The notes beneath the pieces were generated by a model. It had not been told where the DNA came from and ran no database searches. It saw only the letters and a list, made by a program, of their open reading frames with translations. Both the position numbers and the translations under genes were made by a program. This document shows, in pieces, positions 52,792-60,948 of a DNA stretch of 64,000 bases. The DNA is from Microbacterium sp. LWO14-1.2 (GTDB lineage Bacteria; Actinomycetota; Actinomycetes; Actinomycetales; Microbacteriaceae). The stretch covers positions 930,001-994,000 of the forward strand of contig NZ_CP151633.1 in the NCBI RefSeq assembly GCF_038397715.1, given 5' to 3'. Each line of letters starts with the position of its first letter. Position 1 is the stretch's first letter.

Positions 52792-53126
52792 TCACGCTCC
52801 GCTGGGCCGCGGTCCTGTGGGCCGTCATCTGCCTCGTGGGCCTGTTCTTCGCCCCGCACGGGTGGCCCTCCGCCGTCCTCGCTCTCGTCTTCGCCGCGCT
52901 CTGCGGCTTCATCCTCTGGACCTTCGGCGACTACGCCCGGTCCGACCCCAACTCTCGAAAGGACCCCGACATGGCCACCAACCTGGACGCCGCCCGGAAC
53001 CGTCTCGCTGCCGCCCGCTCCGCCGTCATCGAAGCCGAGGAAGCACTCGACGAAGCGATCGCCCGCCGCGACCGCGCCGAGCGCGACCTGTACCGCGCCG
53101 AGGAGCAGGAAGGCAACGCAGCATGA
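52788..53126 (+). CDS. Membrane/coiled-coil protein with likely internal start
   Basis: 112 aa from the GTG at 52788: two helices (AAVLWAVICLVGLFF, AVLALVFAALCGFILW), a polar hinge, then a 51-residue charged coiled coil (LDAARNRLAAARSAVIEAEEAL, then DEAIARRDRAERDLYRAEE). An in-frame ATG at 52971 preceded by GAAAGGA at ideal spacing could make the coiled coil alone. Unknown function. Confidence 0.6.
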   Translation: MITLRWAAVLWAVICLVGLFFAPHGWPSAVLALVFAALCGFILWTFGDYARSDPNSRKDPDMATNLDAARNRLAAARSAVIEAEEALDEAIARRDRAERDLYRAEEQEGNAA

Positions 53127-54055
53127 CGTTCGAAGTCGTGCACGTCCGCCCCGACACTGCGGAGTGGGAGCAGGAGCGTCGAAACAGCATCGGTGCGTCC
53201 GAGCTCCCCGCGGCGATGAACCTGTCCCCGTACGCGACGCCGCTGGACGTGTGGAAGCACAAGCAGGGCATCGATCGTCCCTTCGATGAGCTGCTGTCGT
53301 TCATCGGCCACGAGTCTGAGCACATCATTGAGAAGTGGGTCCACCAGTTCTCCGGGCTCGACGTGCAGCTGCGCCCGGCGTTCATGGCCCGATCGGTGGA
53401 GTACCCGTTCCTGCACGCGTCATTCGACCGCGTGAGTGACGACCCGTTCACGACGTGGCAGTTCAAGACCGCGCACCACTACACGGGTCACAAGTGGGAC
53501 GACGGGATCCCGACCGACATTCGGGTGCAGGTGCAGGGCGAGATGCTCGTCGCCGACACCCGCCGCGCCGCGGTCGTGGTGTGGATCGGTGGCCGCGAGT
53601 TCCGCCTGTTCTGGGAGGACCGCGACGACCGGTTCATCCGCGAGCACTTGATCCCCGCCGCCGAGGACCTGTGGGCGCGCGTCCTGGCGGGCGACCCACC
53701 TCCCCCGTCGACGATCGCCGAGGTCAACGCGATCTCCACCGACGACCGACCCGTGGAGCTGTCGGACGTGGCGTTCGAGACGTTCGAGCGTATCCAGCTG
53801 CTGAACAGCGACATCACCGCCCAGGAAGCCGAGCGCGACGCCCTCAAGGTCGCGTTCGCCCAGTACGTCGGCTCGGCCGACACCCTCATCCGCGACGGCC
53901 GGAAGGTCGGCACGTGGAAGCAGCAGAAAGGCCGGATCGGGTTCGACCGCGAGGGCTTCACCCTCGACCACCCCCGCCTCGCCGCCCAGTACACCCGCAC
54001 GGGACAGCCCTTCCGCGTCCTCCGTGCCACGAAGCAGAAGGAGCAGAGCAAGTGA
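53123..54055 (+). CDS. YqaJ-family phage recombination exonuclease
   Basis: 310 aa, lambda-exonuclease-type PD-(D/E)xK fold. N-terminal SIGASELPAAMNLSPYATPLDVW, IGHESEHIIEKWV, Asp102 in HASFDRVS, and QVQGEM are typical of YqaJ. Where most members have (E/D)xK, this protein reads WQFKTA (Gln113, Lys115). It should digest one DNA strand from ends and load the downstream RecT. ATGA overlap with the previous gene. Confidence 0.85.
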   Translation: MTFEVVHVRPDTAEWEQERRNSIGASELPAAMNLSPYATPLDVWKHKQGIDRPFDELLSFIGHESEHIIEKWVHQFSGLDVQLRPAFMARSVEYPFLHASFDRVSDDPFTTWQFKTAHHYTGHKWDDGIPTDIRVQVQGEMLVADTRRAAVVVWIGGREFRLFWEDRDDRFIREHLIPAAEDLWARVLAGDPPPPSTIAEVNAISTDDRPVELSDVAFETFERIQLLNSDITAQEAERDALKVAFAQYVGSADTLIRDGRKVGTWKQQKGRIGFDREGFTLDHPRLAAQYTRTGQPFRVLRATKQKEQSK

Positions 54056-54225
54056 CCCAGAAGACATTCCAGATGACCGCGAGCGGCATGAAAAAGATGC
54101 CCGGATGGTTCTCCTGGCGGCACCGCACCGCCGACGCGCACCTCGCGGCCACCGCCGCATTCCAGGACCGCAGCGGGCGCAGCGCGCGCCAGCGCCGCGC
54201 AGCCGAGCGGAGGGCTGCACAGTGA
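54052..54225 (+). CDS. Small basic protein between YqaJ and RecT
   Basis: 57 aa, basic, ending RSARQRRAAERRAAQ; MPGWFSWRHRTADAH in the middle. Linked by GTGA overlaps on both sides, which fixes its stoichiometry with the exonuclease and annealase. No homology recognised. It may be a cofactor of the pair. Confidence 0.6.
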   Translation: MTQKTFQMTASGMKKMPGWFSWRHRTADAHLAATAAFQDRSGRSARQRRAAERRAAQ

Positions 54226-55046
54226 CCAAGGACCTGTCCACGGCCGCCGCGGCCGCGAAGACGAACCCGACGATGAAGGACCTCGTCGAGGCGCAGCTCC
54301 CCGCGATCGAGCGCCAGCTCGCCGGGGCGATGAATTCCGAGGCGTTCGTCCGCGCGGTGCTGTCGGAGATCGGGAAGTCCCCCGACCTGATGCAGGCCGA
54401 CCCGAAGACTCTCCTCGGCGGGGTGATGCTCGCCGCACAGCTCCGCCTCGAGATCGGCTCCGGCCTCGGCGAGTTCTACCTCACCCCGAGGAAGGACCGG
54501 GGCCGGCAGATCTGCCTCCCCATCATCGGGTACCAGGGGATGATCAAGCTCGCCCTCCGGTCCGAGTTCGTCACCAACGTGCAGGCGTTCCTCGTCCGCA
54601 GGGGCGACGACTTCTCCTACGGCGGGAACTCCGAGCGCGGCATGTTCTACGACTGGACGCCGCAGGACTTCGAGGAAACGCGCGACTGGATCGGTGTCGT
54701 CGCGACCGCCCGCATGAAGACCGGCGGCACGACGTGGGTGTACCTCACCCGCACGCAGGTCATGGACCGGCGCCCGTCGTACTGGCAGTCGACCCCGTGG
54801 AAGACGAACGAGGACGAGATGGTCAAGAAGACCGCCGTCCGCGCGCTGGCGAAGTTCCTCCCGAAGTCGACCGACCTCGGCCGTGCACTGGAAGCCGACG
54901 AGGCGAAGGTGCAGACCCTCAAGGGCCTCGACGAGGTCGAGGTCACCCGTCTCGACGACGATCCGGAGACGTTCGTCGTGCAGGAGCAGGACCCCATGCC
55001 TCGCACTCCTGAGGAGCAGGCCGAAGATCAGGCGGCAGGACGATGA
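54222..55046 (+). CDS. recT: RecT-family single-strand annealing protein
   Basis: 274 aa. RecT core: AFVRAVLSEIGKSPDLMQADPKTLLGGVMLAAQL, GLGEFYLTPRK, LPIIGYQGMIKLALRS, VYLTRTQVM, TPWKTNEDEMVKKTAVRALAKFLP. Pairs homologous strands for phage recombination, with ends supplied by the YqaJ exonuclease. GTG start; Glu/Asp-rich C-terminal tail. Confidence 0.92.
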   Translation: MTKDLSTAAAAAKTNPTMKDLVEAQLPAIERQLAGAMNSEAFVRAVLSEIGKSPDLMQADPKTLLGGVMLAAQLRLEIGSGLGEFYLTPRKDRGRQICLPIIGYQGMIKLALRSEFVTNVQAFLVRRGDDFSYGGNSERGMFYDWTPQDFEETRDWIGVVATARMKTGGTTWVYLTRTQVMDRRPSYWQSTPWKTNEDEMVKKTAVRALAKFLPKSTDLGRALEADEAKVQTLKGLDEVEVTRLDDDPETFVVQEQDPMPRTPEEQAEDQAAGR

Positions 55047-55471
55047 CTCTCGTCGAGATCCCGACCCCGGCGCGCTCTGCTGGTCGCCGCCGGGTGCCGT
55101 GGCACCGGATCCAGATCACCGCCGGGTGCTGGCTGTGGACCGGGCCCGTGCACAAGGGGTACGGGAAGTCGAGCGGAACGACCGCGCACCGTCACGTGTG
55201 GCTCGCCCTGGGGCGCACGATCGCGCGCGGCCTTGAGCTGGACCACCTGTGCCGTGTGCCGCTGTGCGTGAACCCGGACCACCTGGAACCCGTCACCCGC
55301 GCGGAGAACGCCCGCCGCCGATCGCTCGCACAGGTGACGTGCATCAACGGGCACGACTACACGCCCGAGAACACCTACATCAAGCCCGACGGGCACCGCG
55401 ACTGCCGGACCTGCATCCGTGCACGCGTTGCGAAGTACGCCCGCACCCACCGCATCGGAGCAGCAGCATGA
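55043..55471 (+). CDS. HNH endonuclease
   Basis: 142 aa. The HNH core is LELDHLCRVPLCVNPDHLEPVT (near residues 65-85), followed by a CxxC-type tail (VTCINGHDYTPENTYI ... CRTCIRARVAKYAR), the usual arrangement in actinophage HNH proteins. Directly coupled (ATGA) to the methyltransferase gene. It may be a homing-type nuclease or a restriction partner. Confidence 0.85.
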   Translation: MTLVEIPTPARSAGRRRVPWHRIQITAGCWLWTGPVHKGYGKSSGTTAHRHVWLALGRTIARGLELDHLCRVPLCVNPDHLEPVTRAENARRRSLAQVTCINGHDYTPENTYIKPDGHRDCRTCIRARVAKYARTHRIGAAA

Positions 55472-57270
55472 CTACCCTCGGATACCGACACCCCGAGGTG
55501 CCCTGGAATGGACTCACCGTCACAGACCTGTTCTGCGGCGCCGGTGGATCCTCGTCCGGCCTCGTCGAAGCGGGGTTCAAGGTCGTGATCGCGGCGAATC
55601 ACTGGGATCTCGCGATCGCATCGCACCAGGTGAACCACCCCGACACCGACCACTCGCAGGCGGACATCTCACAGGTGAATCCCGCGTACTTCCCACGGAC
55701 GCACGTGCTGTGGGGGTCCCCGGAGTGCACGAACCACTCGATCGCGAAGGGCATCAAGCGCCAGCGCCAGCAGGATCTCGCACTCTTCGAGCTCGACGGC
55801 ACCGCACCGCTGCCCGACGAGGCCGCGAACCGGTCCCGCGCGACGATGTGGGACATCCCGCGCTTTGCCGAGCACCACCGGTACATGGCGATCATCCTCG
55901 AGAACGTCGTCGACGCGTACCGCTGGGATCAGTTCCCGGCGTGGCAGCTCGCGATGGAGAAGCTCGGCTACCGGATGCAGTTCGCGTGGCTGAACAGCAT
56001 GCACGCGCAGATCGGCGGCCTCCCGGCGCCGCAGTCCCGCGACCGCATGTACATCGTGATGTGGCGCGAAGACCTCGCCTCGAAGAAGAAGGGGCTCACC
56101 GGACCGAACGTCGCGAAGTGGACCAGCCCGATGGCGCTCTGCCTCGAACACGGCGAGATCCAGGCCGTGCAGGCGTTCAAGAAGACCGAGCAGTGGGGTC
56201 GATACCGCGCGCAGTACCTCTACCGGTGCCCGAAGTGCTGGCAGGTCGTCGAGCCCGGATGGCTCCCGGCCGCGTCGATCATCGACTGGTCGCTCCCGGC
56301 ACCGCGCATCGGCGACCGGACGAAGCCTCTCGCAGCCAAGACCGTCGAGCGCATCCGCCGAGGCATCGAACGCCACTGGTCACCCATCGTCGCGAAGGCT
56401 GCGGGGAACACGTACGACGGCATCACAACCGGGTCGAACTACCTGCGGGTGTCCGAGATCGACGCACCGATGCCGGTGCAGACCGGCAGCGCCGAGCACG
56501 GCCTCGCGATCCCACCGCTGCTCATGACGAACAACCACGCGAACCGCGCGCGGACCGTCGAGGAGGAGCTGCCCACGGTGACGACGGCGACGAACCACGC
56601 GCTCATCGTGAACCACCTCAGCGGCGCAGACGACTCGCGATCGCGACCGGTCAGCGACCCACTGCCGTCGGTCGTCGCGGGCGGCATGCACGCTTCCCTG
56701 CTCGTACCGGTCGAGGGTCGCGACGGGAAGAGCGCGGCATCCGCGGCCGACCCGCTGCGTACTCAGTCGACCCGCAACGAGACCGGGCTGCTGGTGCCCT
56801 ACTACAGCGGCGGCACGGCCCGCCCTGCGTCGGATCCGCTCGGCACCGTGACGACCGTGGACCGCGAGGGACTCGTGATCCCGCTGCGCAACCACGGCGT
56901 CGCGAAGCCGACGTCACACCCAATTGACACGGTCAGCGCGGAGGGCAACCACCACGCGCTCGTCATGCGGAACAACCTCGGCGGCGCCGAGATGTCGACG
57001 CCCGTGACCGAGCCGATCCGTACGCTCACGACAGGCGGCCACCAGTCGCTCATCGAGCCGAGCGCGCCGATCAGCCTCGATGTCGAGGACGCCGGATTCC
57101 GGATGCTCGAACCGCACGAGATCCAGGCGGGCATGGGCTTCGCTCCCGACTACCTGCTGCTCGGCTCGAAGCGCGACAAGGTGAAGCAGGCCGGGAACGC
57201 GGTCACCCCGCCCGCAGCACGTGACCTCGGCCACGCGGTCGCCGAGTTCCTGATCGCGGTTTCGTCATGA
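55468..57270 (+). CDS. DNA (cytosine-5) methyltransferase with internal tandem repeats
   Basis: 600 aa. Motif I DLFCGAGGSSSGL (20-32). The catalytic motif is variant GSPECTN (Cys87) where most C5-MTases have PPC. ENV lies at 145-147, QSRDR at 189-193 and motif X QAGNAVTPPAARDLG at 574-588. CPKC (254-257) may bind zinc. Residues 330-531, in the target-recognition position, hold seven degenerate repeats of the P-(L/I)-x-TV-T-x-HALV type. Likely modifies phage DNA against host restriction. Confidence 0.88.
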   Translation: MTTLGYRHPEVPWNGLTVTDLFCGAGGSSSGLVEAGFKVVIAANHWDLAIASHQVNHPDTDHSQADISQVNPAYFPRTHVLWGSPECTNHSIAKGIKRQRQQDLALFELDGTAPLPDEAANRSRATMWDIPRFAEHHRYMAIILENVVDAYRWDQFPAWQLAMEKLGYRMQFAWLNSMHAQIGGLPAPQSRDRMYIVMWREDLASKKKGLTGPNVAKWTSPMALCLEHGEIQAVQAFKKTEQWGRYRAQYLYRCPKCWQVVEPGWLPAASIIDWSLPAPRIGDRTKPLAAKTVERIRRGIERHWSPIVAKAAGNTYDGITTGSNYLRVSEIDAPMPVQTGSAEHGLAIPPLLMTNNHANRARTVEEELPTVTTATNHALIVNHLSGADDSRSRPVSDPLPSVVAGGMHASLLVPVEGRDGKSAASAADPLRTQSTRNETGLLVPYYSGGTARPASDPLGTVTTVDREGLVIPLRNHGVAKPTSHPIDTVSAEGNHHALVMRNNLGGAEMSTPVTEPIRTLTTGGHQSLIEPSAPISLDVEDAGFRMLEPHEIQAGMGFAPDYLLLGSKRDKVKQAGNAVTPPAARDLGHAVAEFLIAVSS

Positions 57271-57437
57271 GAAACCTGCCGCCGAGCGCGACGCCGGCCA
57301 CCCAACCGCGGGAGATGCGGAAGCCGTGTGCCCGCCGCTGTTGCTGGACCCCGCTCGGTCACTCGACTGTCCGGGACCACCTGCCCGCCACGCACCCGCT
57401 GGCGTGCCACTGCCACCGAGAGGAGGGGAAGCGATGA
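57267..57437 (+). CDS. Tiny Cys/His-rich protein
   Basis: 56 aa, starting MRNLPPSATPATQPREMRKP, with CARRCCW and CHCHREEGKR (five Cys, five His in all), suggesting a metal site. Overlaps both neighbours by 4 nt (ATGA), which argues for a real gene despite its size. Unknown function. Confidence 0.55.
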   Translation: MRNLPPSATPATQPREMRKPCARRCCWTPLGHSTVRDHLPATHPLACHCHREEGKR

Positions 57438-57811
57438 CCGTGACCGTCGCGACGAAGAAGGCCGTGATCGAGCGTGACGGCGGGTTCTGCCTGATGGCGC
57501 TACCCGGGTGCCTGGGTGAGGCGCAGACAGCACATCACCGCGCGAACCGCGGGTCCGGTGGCTCCACCGTGCTCGACGATCCCGCGAACCTGTGCGCCGT
57601 GTGCGTGCCCTGCAACGGGGCTGCGGAGGATGCCACCTCGCTGCTCCGGATGGACCTGATTGAGCGCGGGCTCCGGGTCGAGAAGGCAGCGACGAACGCG
57701 GCCACGCTCGAGCGTTCGAAGGCGACGCCGGTGGAGTACCTCGACGGCGAGCGGTTCTATCTCGTCTCCGCGACCGTGCGGCGACACATCAGCGAAGGGA
57801 GGCCGGACTGA
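57434..57811 (+). CDS. HNH-fold endonuclease, second copy type
   Basis: 125 aa. CLMALPGCLGEAQTAHHRAN, GGSTVLDDPANLCAVCVPCNG gives an HNH/treble-clef core with two CxxC-like zinc pairs. This type is usual for phage HNH proteins outside the terminase region. It ends 1 nt inside the next gene's start. Substrate unknown. Confidence 0.75.
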   Translation: MTVTVATKKAVIERDGGFCLMALPGCLGEAQTAHHRANRGSGGSTVLDDPANLCAVCVPCNGAAEDATSLLRMDLIERGLRVEKAATNAATLERSKATPVEYLDGERFYLVSATVRRHISEGRPD

Positions 57812-58482
57812 TGGTCTGGTTCAAGGTCGACGACGCGCTCGCGTTCCACGTGAAGGCGTTCGTCGCTGGGAACGAAGCCCTCGGCCTCTGGGTGCGTGCT
57901 GGCTCGTGGTCGATGCAGCAGCTCACTGACGGATTCGTGCCGCTCGGGATCGTCTTGGCGCTCGGCGGTTCGGAGACTAGTGAGCTGCTGGTTGAGGCAC
58001 AACTCTGGGAAGAGGTCGAGGGCGGATACCAGTTCCACGACTGGGCGGAGTACCAGCCCACACGTGAACAGGTTCAGGCGGATCGCGCGGCGATGGTCGA
58101 ACGAAAGCGGAGGTCACGCGAGGCGTCACGTAGTCGGTCACGGCAGGAGTCACGCGTGACAGACAGCGTGACCGATGGTGTGAGTCACAGCACCCCGACC
58201 CGACCCGACCCGACCCGACCCGACCTCCCCTCTACTGGCGTAGAGGGGACGCGCGATGCCCCCTCCCCCTTCTGCTCGAAACACAGGCCGAACGGTCCCG
58301 ATGGGAAGGCGTGCCGGGCGTGCGGCGACGCCCGCATGGCGTACACGCTCGCGGGGCCCGTGATGAAGTCCGCACCAATCCCGTTCACCGTCGTCCCTGG
58401 GTCTCTGTGCCCGGAAGGCAAGCACAAGCTCCTCGGCGACGGGACGTGCATCCGCTGCGAGTACAGGGCGGAGGTCGCCTGA
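57811..58482 (+). CDS. Phage replication-type DNA-binding protein
   Basis: 223 aa. The opening VWFKVDDALAFHVKAFV, LGLWVRAGSWSMQQLTDGFVP and YQFHDWAEYQPTREQVQADR is a winged-helix family common in actinophage early regions, considered replisome organiser-like. The C-terminus has zinc-type CxxC pairs (CSKHRPNGPDGKACRACGDAR, CPEGKHKLLGDGTCIRC). Between them lies a Pro/Arg/Asp stretch encoded by six copies of CGACC. One-base overlaps on both sides. Confidence 0.7.
   Translation: MVWFKVDDALAFHVKAFVAGNEALGLWVRAGSWSMQQLTDGFVPLGIVLALGGSETSELLVEAQLWEEVEGGYQFHDWAEYQPTREQVQADRAAMVERKRRSREASRSRSRQESRVTDSVTDGVSHSTPTRPDPTRPDLPSTGVEGTRDAPSPFCSKHRPNGPDGKACRACGDARMAYTLAGPVMKSAPIPFTVVPGSLCPEGKHKLLGDGTCIRCEYRAEVA
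58196..58225 (+). repeat. Pentanucleotide repeat (CGACC)x6 inside a coding region
   Basis: Six perfect tandem CGACC units within the replication-type gene, encoding repeated RPDPT. Five is not a multiple of three, so loss or gain of a unit would shift the frame. Confidence 0.95.
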
Positions 58483-58823
58483 TGGACGGTTACCTGCCCG
58501 TGAAGGTGAACGTTCCCCTGGACGTGTACCGGCAGCTGCACGCCGAGGCCACACGCCGCGGTGTCGACGTCGCCGACGTGATCCTGCAGCGCATCACCCC
58601 GACCACGCACGGCGGCTACCGGCCGAACTCCGGACGCCGCAGCGGCTACACCACCCGCGCCGGTGAGGAGATCAGCGCCGGCCGCCGCTTCAACCAGTCC
58701 TGGGCCGAGATCTCCCGACACCTCGGGATCTCCGAGCACACCGCCCGCACGTGGCTGGCGAAGTACGAGATCGAAGTCAGAGAACAGAACATGCGCGACC
58801 GCGCAGAAAGGGCAGCATCATGA
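58482..58823 (+). CDS. Ribbon-helix-helix/HTH DNA-binding protein
   Basis: 113 aa. The N-terminal strand-helix-helix (LPVKVNVPLDVYRQLHAEATRRGVDVADVIL) looks like an Arc-type RHH. The C-terminal SWAEISRHLGISEHTARTWLAKYEIE is a helix-turn-helix. Possibly an early-to-late regulator. One-base overlap upstream, ATGA downstream. Confidence 0.65.
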   Translation: MDGYLPVKVNVPLDVYRQLHAEATRRGVDVADVILQRITPTTHGGYRPNSGRRSGYTTRAGEEISAGRRFNQSWAEISRHLGISEHTARTWLAKYEIEVREQNMRDRAERAAS

Positions 58824-59461
58824 ATGCTCAGAAGCTCCGCACCAAGGCGAACCGTCTCCGGTACAAGACGCGCGACGGCAGTCTCGCCCACCGAGTCCTG
58901 ACCATGATCGGCGACCGCCACCGCTGGTATGACTGGGGTCACCGGCTGATGATCCTCGTCGGCGACTACCGCACCGGCAGCTACGACACCCCCCGCGGCC
59001 GGGACCTCTGGTACCGCTTCGCAGACGAGAACGAGGCGCACGGCCGCATCATCACCACGCACCACTACGCCGACGTCCGTGCGACCGAAGGTCAGGACGT
59101 GTCCTGGCGGATCTTCGACGTGCAGGACGACGGCGGCACCGTCAAGCTCGGCTTCTGGGGCGAGCGCATCGAGCACTACGGCATCAGCCGCCGCGAGCTC
59201 GCGTTGTTCCGACGCTGGGACTTCTGGGAATGCCGTGTCCGCGGCGAGTGGTTCGGTCTCCGCCGGTGGCTTTACTTCAAGGGCCTCCACGCCGCGGTGT
59301 ATCTCAAGAAGCCGTTCGCCTGTAACGAGGTCCCGCCGAGGGGCTCGGGTGGTTACTCGCATTGGCACTGTGAGATCCGCGGGAAGCACGATGTGCACCG
59401 CTTCAGGAACTACACGTGGGCGCGGGATGCCAAGCGCGTGCAGTTCGAGGGGGTGCGCTGA
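58820..59461 (+). CDS. Hypothetical phage protein rich in Trp/Arg/His
   Basis: 213 aa, soluble, starting [20 protein letters not shown], with unusually frequent aromatic residues ([36 protein letters not shown]). No family recognised. Overlaps its neighbours by 4 and 1 nt. Confidence 0.6.
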   Translation: MNAQKLRTKANRLRYKTRDGSLAHRVLTMIGDRHRWYDWGHRLMILVGDYRTGSYDTPRGRDLWYRFADENEAHGRIITTHHYADVRATEGQDVSWRIFDVQDDGGTVKLGFWGERIEHYGISRRELALFRRWDFWECRVRGEWFGLRRWLYFKGLHAAVYLKKPFACNEVPPRGSGGYSHWHCEIRGKHDVHRFRNYTWARDAKRVQFEGVR

Positions 59462-59961
59462 TGGCTGGCGAGACTGTGATCACCGTGGTTGGGAACCTGA
59501 CGGCCGACCCCGAGCTGCGCTACACGCAGAACGGCCTCCCTGTCGCGAACTTCACGATCGCGTCGACGCCGCGGAACTTCGACAGGGCGAAGAACGAATA
59601 CGTCGACGGGGAGCCGCTGTTCCTCCGCGCGAGCGTGTGGCGGGAGTTCGCCGAGCACGTGGCCGGCAGCCTCGCGAAGGGCATGCGCGTCATCGCGCAG
59701 GGTCGTCTGCGTCAGCGCTCCTACCAGGACCGCGAGGGCAACCAGCGCACCGCGATTGAGCTGGAGGTCGACGAGATCGGGCCCAGCCTTCGCTATGCCA
59801 CCGCACAGGTCACCCGTGCAGCACGTCCGGAGGGCGGCCAGGCGGACCGTGGGCGCACGGAAACCGCCACGGACACCGGTTGGACGTCGGCAACGCCCGG
59901 AGACGCCCAGACGGACGCCTGGTCACCGGAAGGAGCGTACGGCGATGACACACCGTTCTGA
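59461..59961 (+). CDS. ssb: Single-stranded DNA-binding protein
   Basis: 166 aa. OB-fold signature: [76 protein letters not shown]. The acidic C-terminal tip DDTPF is the usual protein-interaction tail (host form DDIPF/DDEPPF). Protects ssDNA during phage replication and recombination, in the same operon as RecT. Confidence 0.93.
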   Translation: MAGETVITVVGNLTADPELRYTQNGLPVANFTIASTPRNFDRAKNEYVDGEPLFLRASVWREFAEHVAGSLAKGMRVIAQGRLRQRSYQDREGNQRTAIELEVDEIGPSLRYATAQVTRAARPEGGQADRGRTETATDTGWTSATPGDAQTDAWSPEGAYGDDTPF

Positions 59962-60346
59962 GTCGCAGGAGCGCTGCGATCTATGCGGGCGCTTCATGAA
60001 ACACGTCTGGTTCCGCGCCGGTGAGCATGACGACGACTGGCAGGACTACTGGACATGCCAGCAGAAATGCGTCGCGGAGTGGCGGCGCCAGGAGCAGGAA
60101 TGGGAGAACCGGCGAGCGGTCGAGGAGTTCAACCGAACCACACCCGTCGGATCGCCAGTCCGGTATTGGACCGGCGCGCGCACTGGCGAGGGGCGGGTGT
60201 CCGTCACCCGCTCTGCCGCGCAGATCCTCTCCGGGCACACGCCCGTCGTCTGGGTCGAGGGGCACTCCGGATGCATCGCCCTCACCCACGTGGACGCCGA
60301 GACCGCGATCATCCGCACGCCGAGCACGACAGGAGCCACTCGATGA
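59945..60346 (+). CDS. Zinc-binding hypothetical protein
   Basis: 133 aa. CDLCGRF and a later Cys (YWTCQQKC) give a CxxC-x25-CxxxC site at the N-terminus, followed by a Glu/Arg helix. The C-terminal part ([18 protein letters not shown], then [17 protein letters not shown]) looks like a small beta-barrel. It overlaps the ssb end by 17 nt. Confidence 0.6.
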   Translation: MTHRSESQERCDLCGRFMKHVWFRAGEHDDDWQDYWTCQQKCVAEWRRQEQEWENRRAVEEFNRTTPVGSPVRYWTGARTGEGRVSVTRSAAQILSGHTPVVWVEGHSGCIALTHVDAETAIIRTPSTTGATR

Positions 60347-60948
60347 ACACGATCCTCTGTGTGGCCGGATACCCCGGCGTACCTTCGGTGGCCCCGTGCA
60401 AGGCCACCGACGTGCACCTCGAGACGTGCACGAACGACGACTGCCGCGGGTGCTTCCCTCGGCAGGCGGAGCGCGGGTTCCTGTGCGGCGCGCACTTCGA
60501 CCGTGTCGAGCACGCCCTGGCGCGGTGGGACGACTTCTCCCGCCGGGCCCGGCAACTCGGCCTGTCGAAGGCCGTGCAGCGCGACAACGCCGGCGTCCGC
60601 ACCCGCGTCGACGGGCACGTGAACCTCACCGGCATCGCCCTCGCGTTCGACGAGTGCGACCGGTTCCTCGCCTCGAACCCCGGCACAGCCAACCAGTGGG
60701 TGCAGTCCGAGCTCGGCGCCGCGAACGCGATCCAGTTCGCTGCCGCCGCCGAGAGGGCGTACCGGTCCCATGAGGTCGAGGAACGCCCCCACCGCATCCG
60801 CCGGGTTCGTTGTCCCGAATGCCAGCAGCAGATGATCTGGAACCCGCCCGCCTGGTTCGAAGGGCACGTGACCATCCGCTGCACGAATGACGAATGCCGC
60901 CACGTCCTGAACCAGGACGAATACGAAGAACTGGAGCACGCATCATGA
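60343..60948 (+). CDS. Multi-zinc-finger hypothetical protein
   Basis: 201 aa. N-terminal Cys cluster (CKATDVHLETCTNDDCRGCFPRQ, FLCGAHFD) and C-terminal zinc ribbon (VRCPECQQQMIWNPP, IRCTNDECRHVLN). A helical middle with ARWDDFSRRARQLGLSKA. Proteins of this form are common in actinophage early regions; the function is unknown. ATGA overlaps on both sides. Confidence 0.65.
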   Translation: MNTILCVAGYPGVPSVAPCKATDVHLETCTNDDCRGCFPRQAERGFLCGAHFDRVEHALARWDDFSRRARQLGLSKAVQRDNAGVRTRVDGHVNLTGIALAFDECDRFLASNPGTANQWVQSELGAANAIQFAAAAERAYRSHEVEERPHRIRRVRCPECQQQMIWNPPAWFEGHVTIRCTNDECRHVLNQDEYEELEHAS

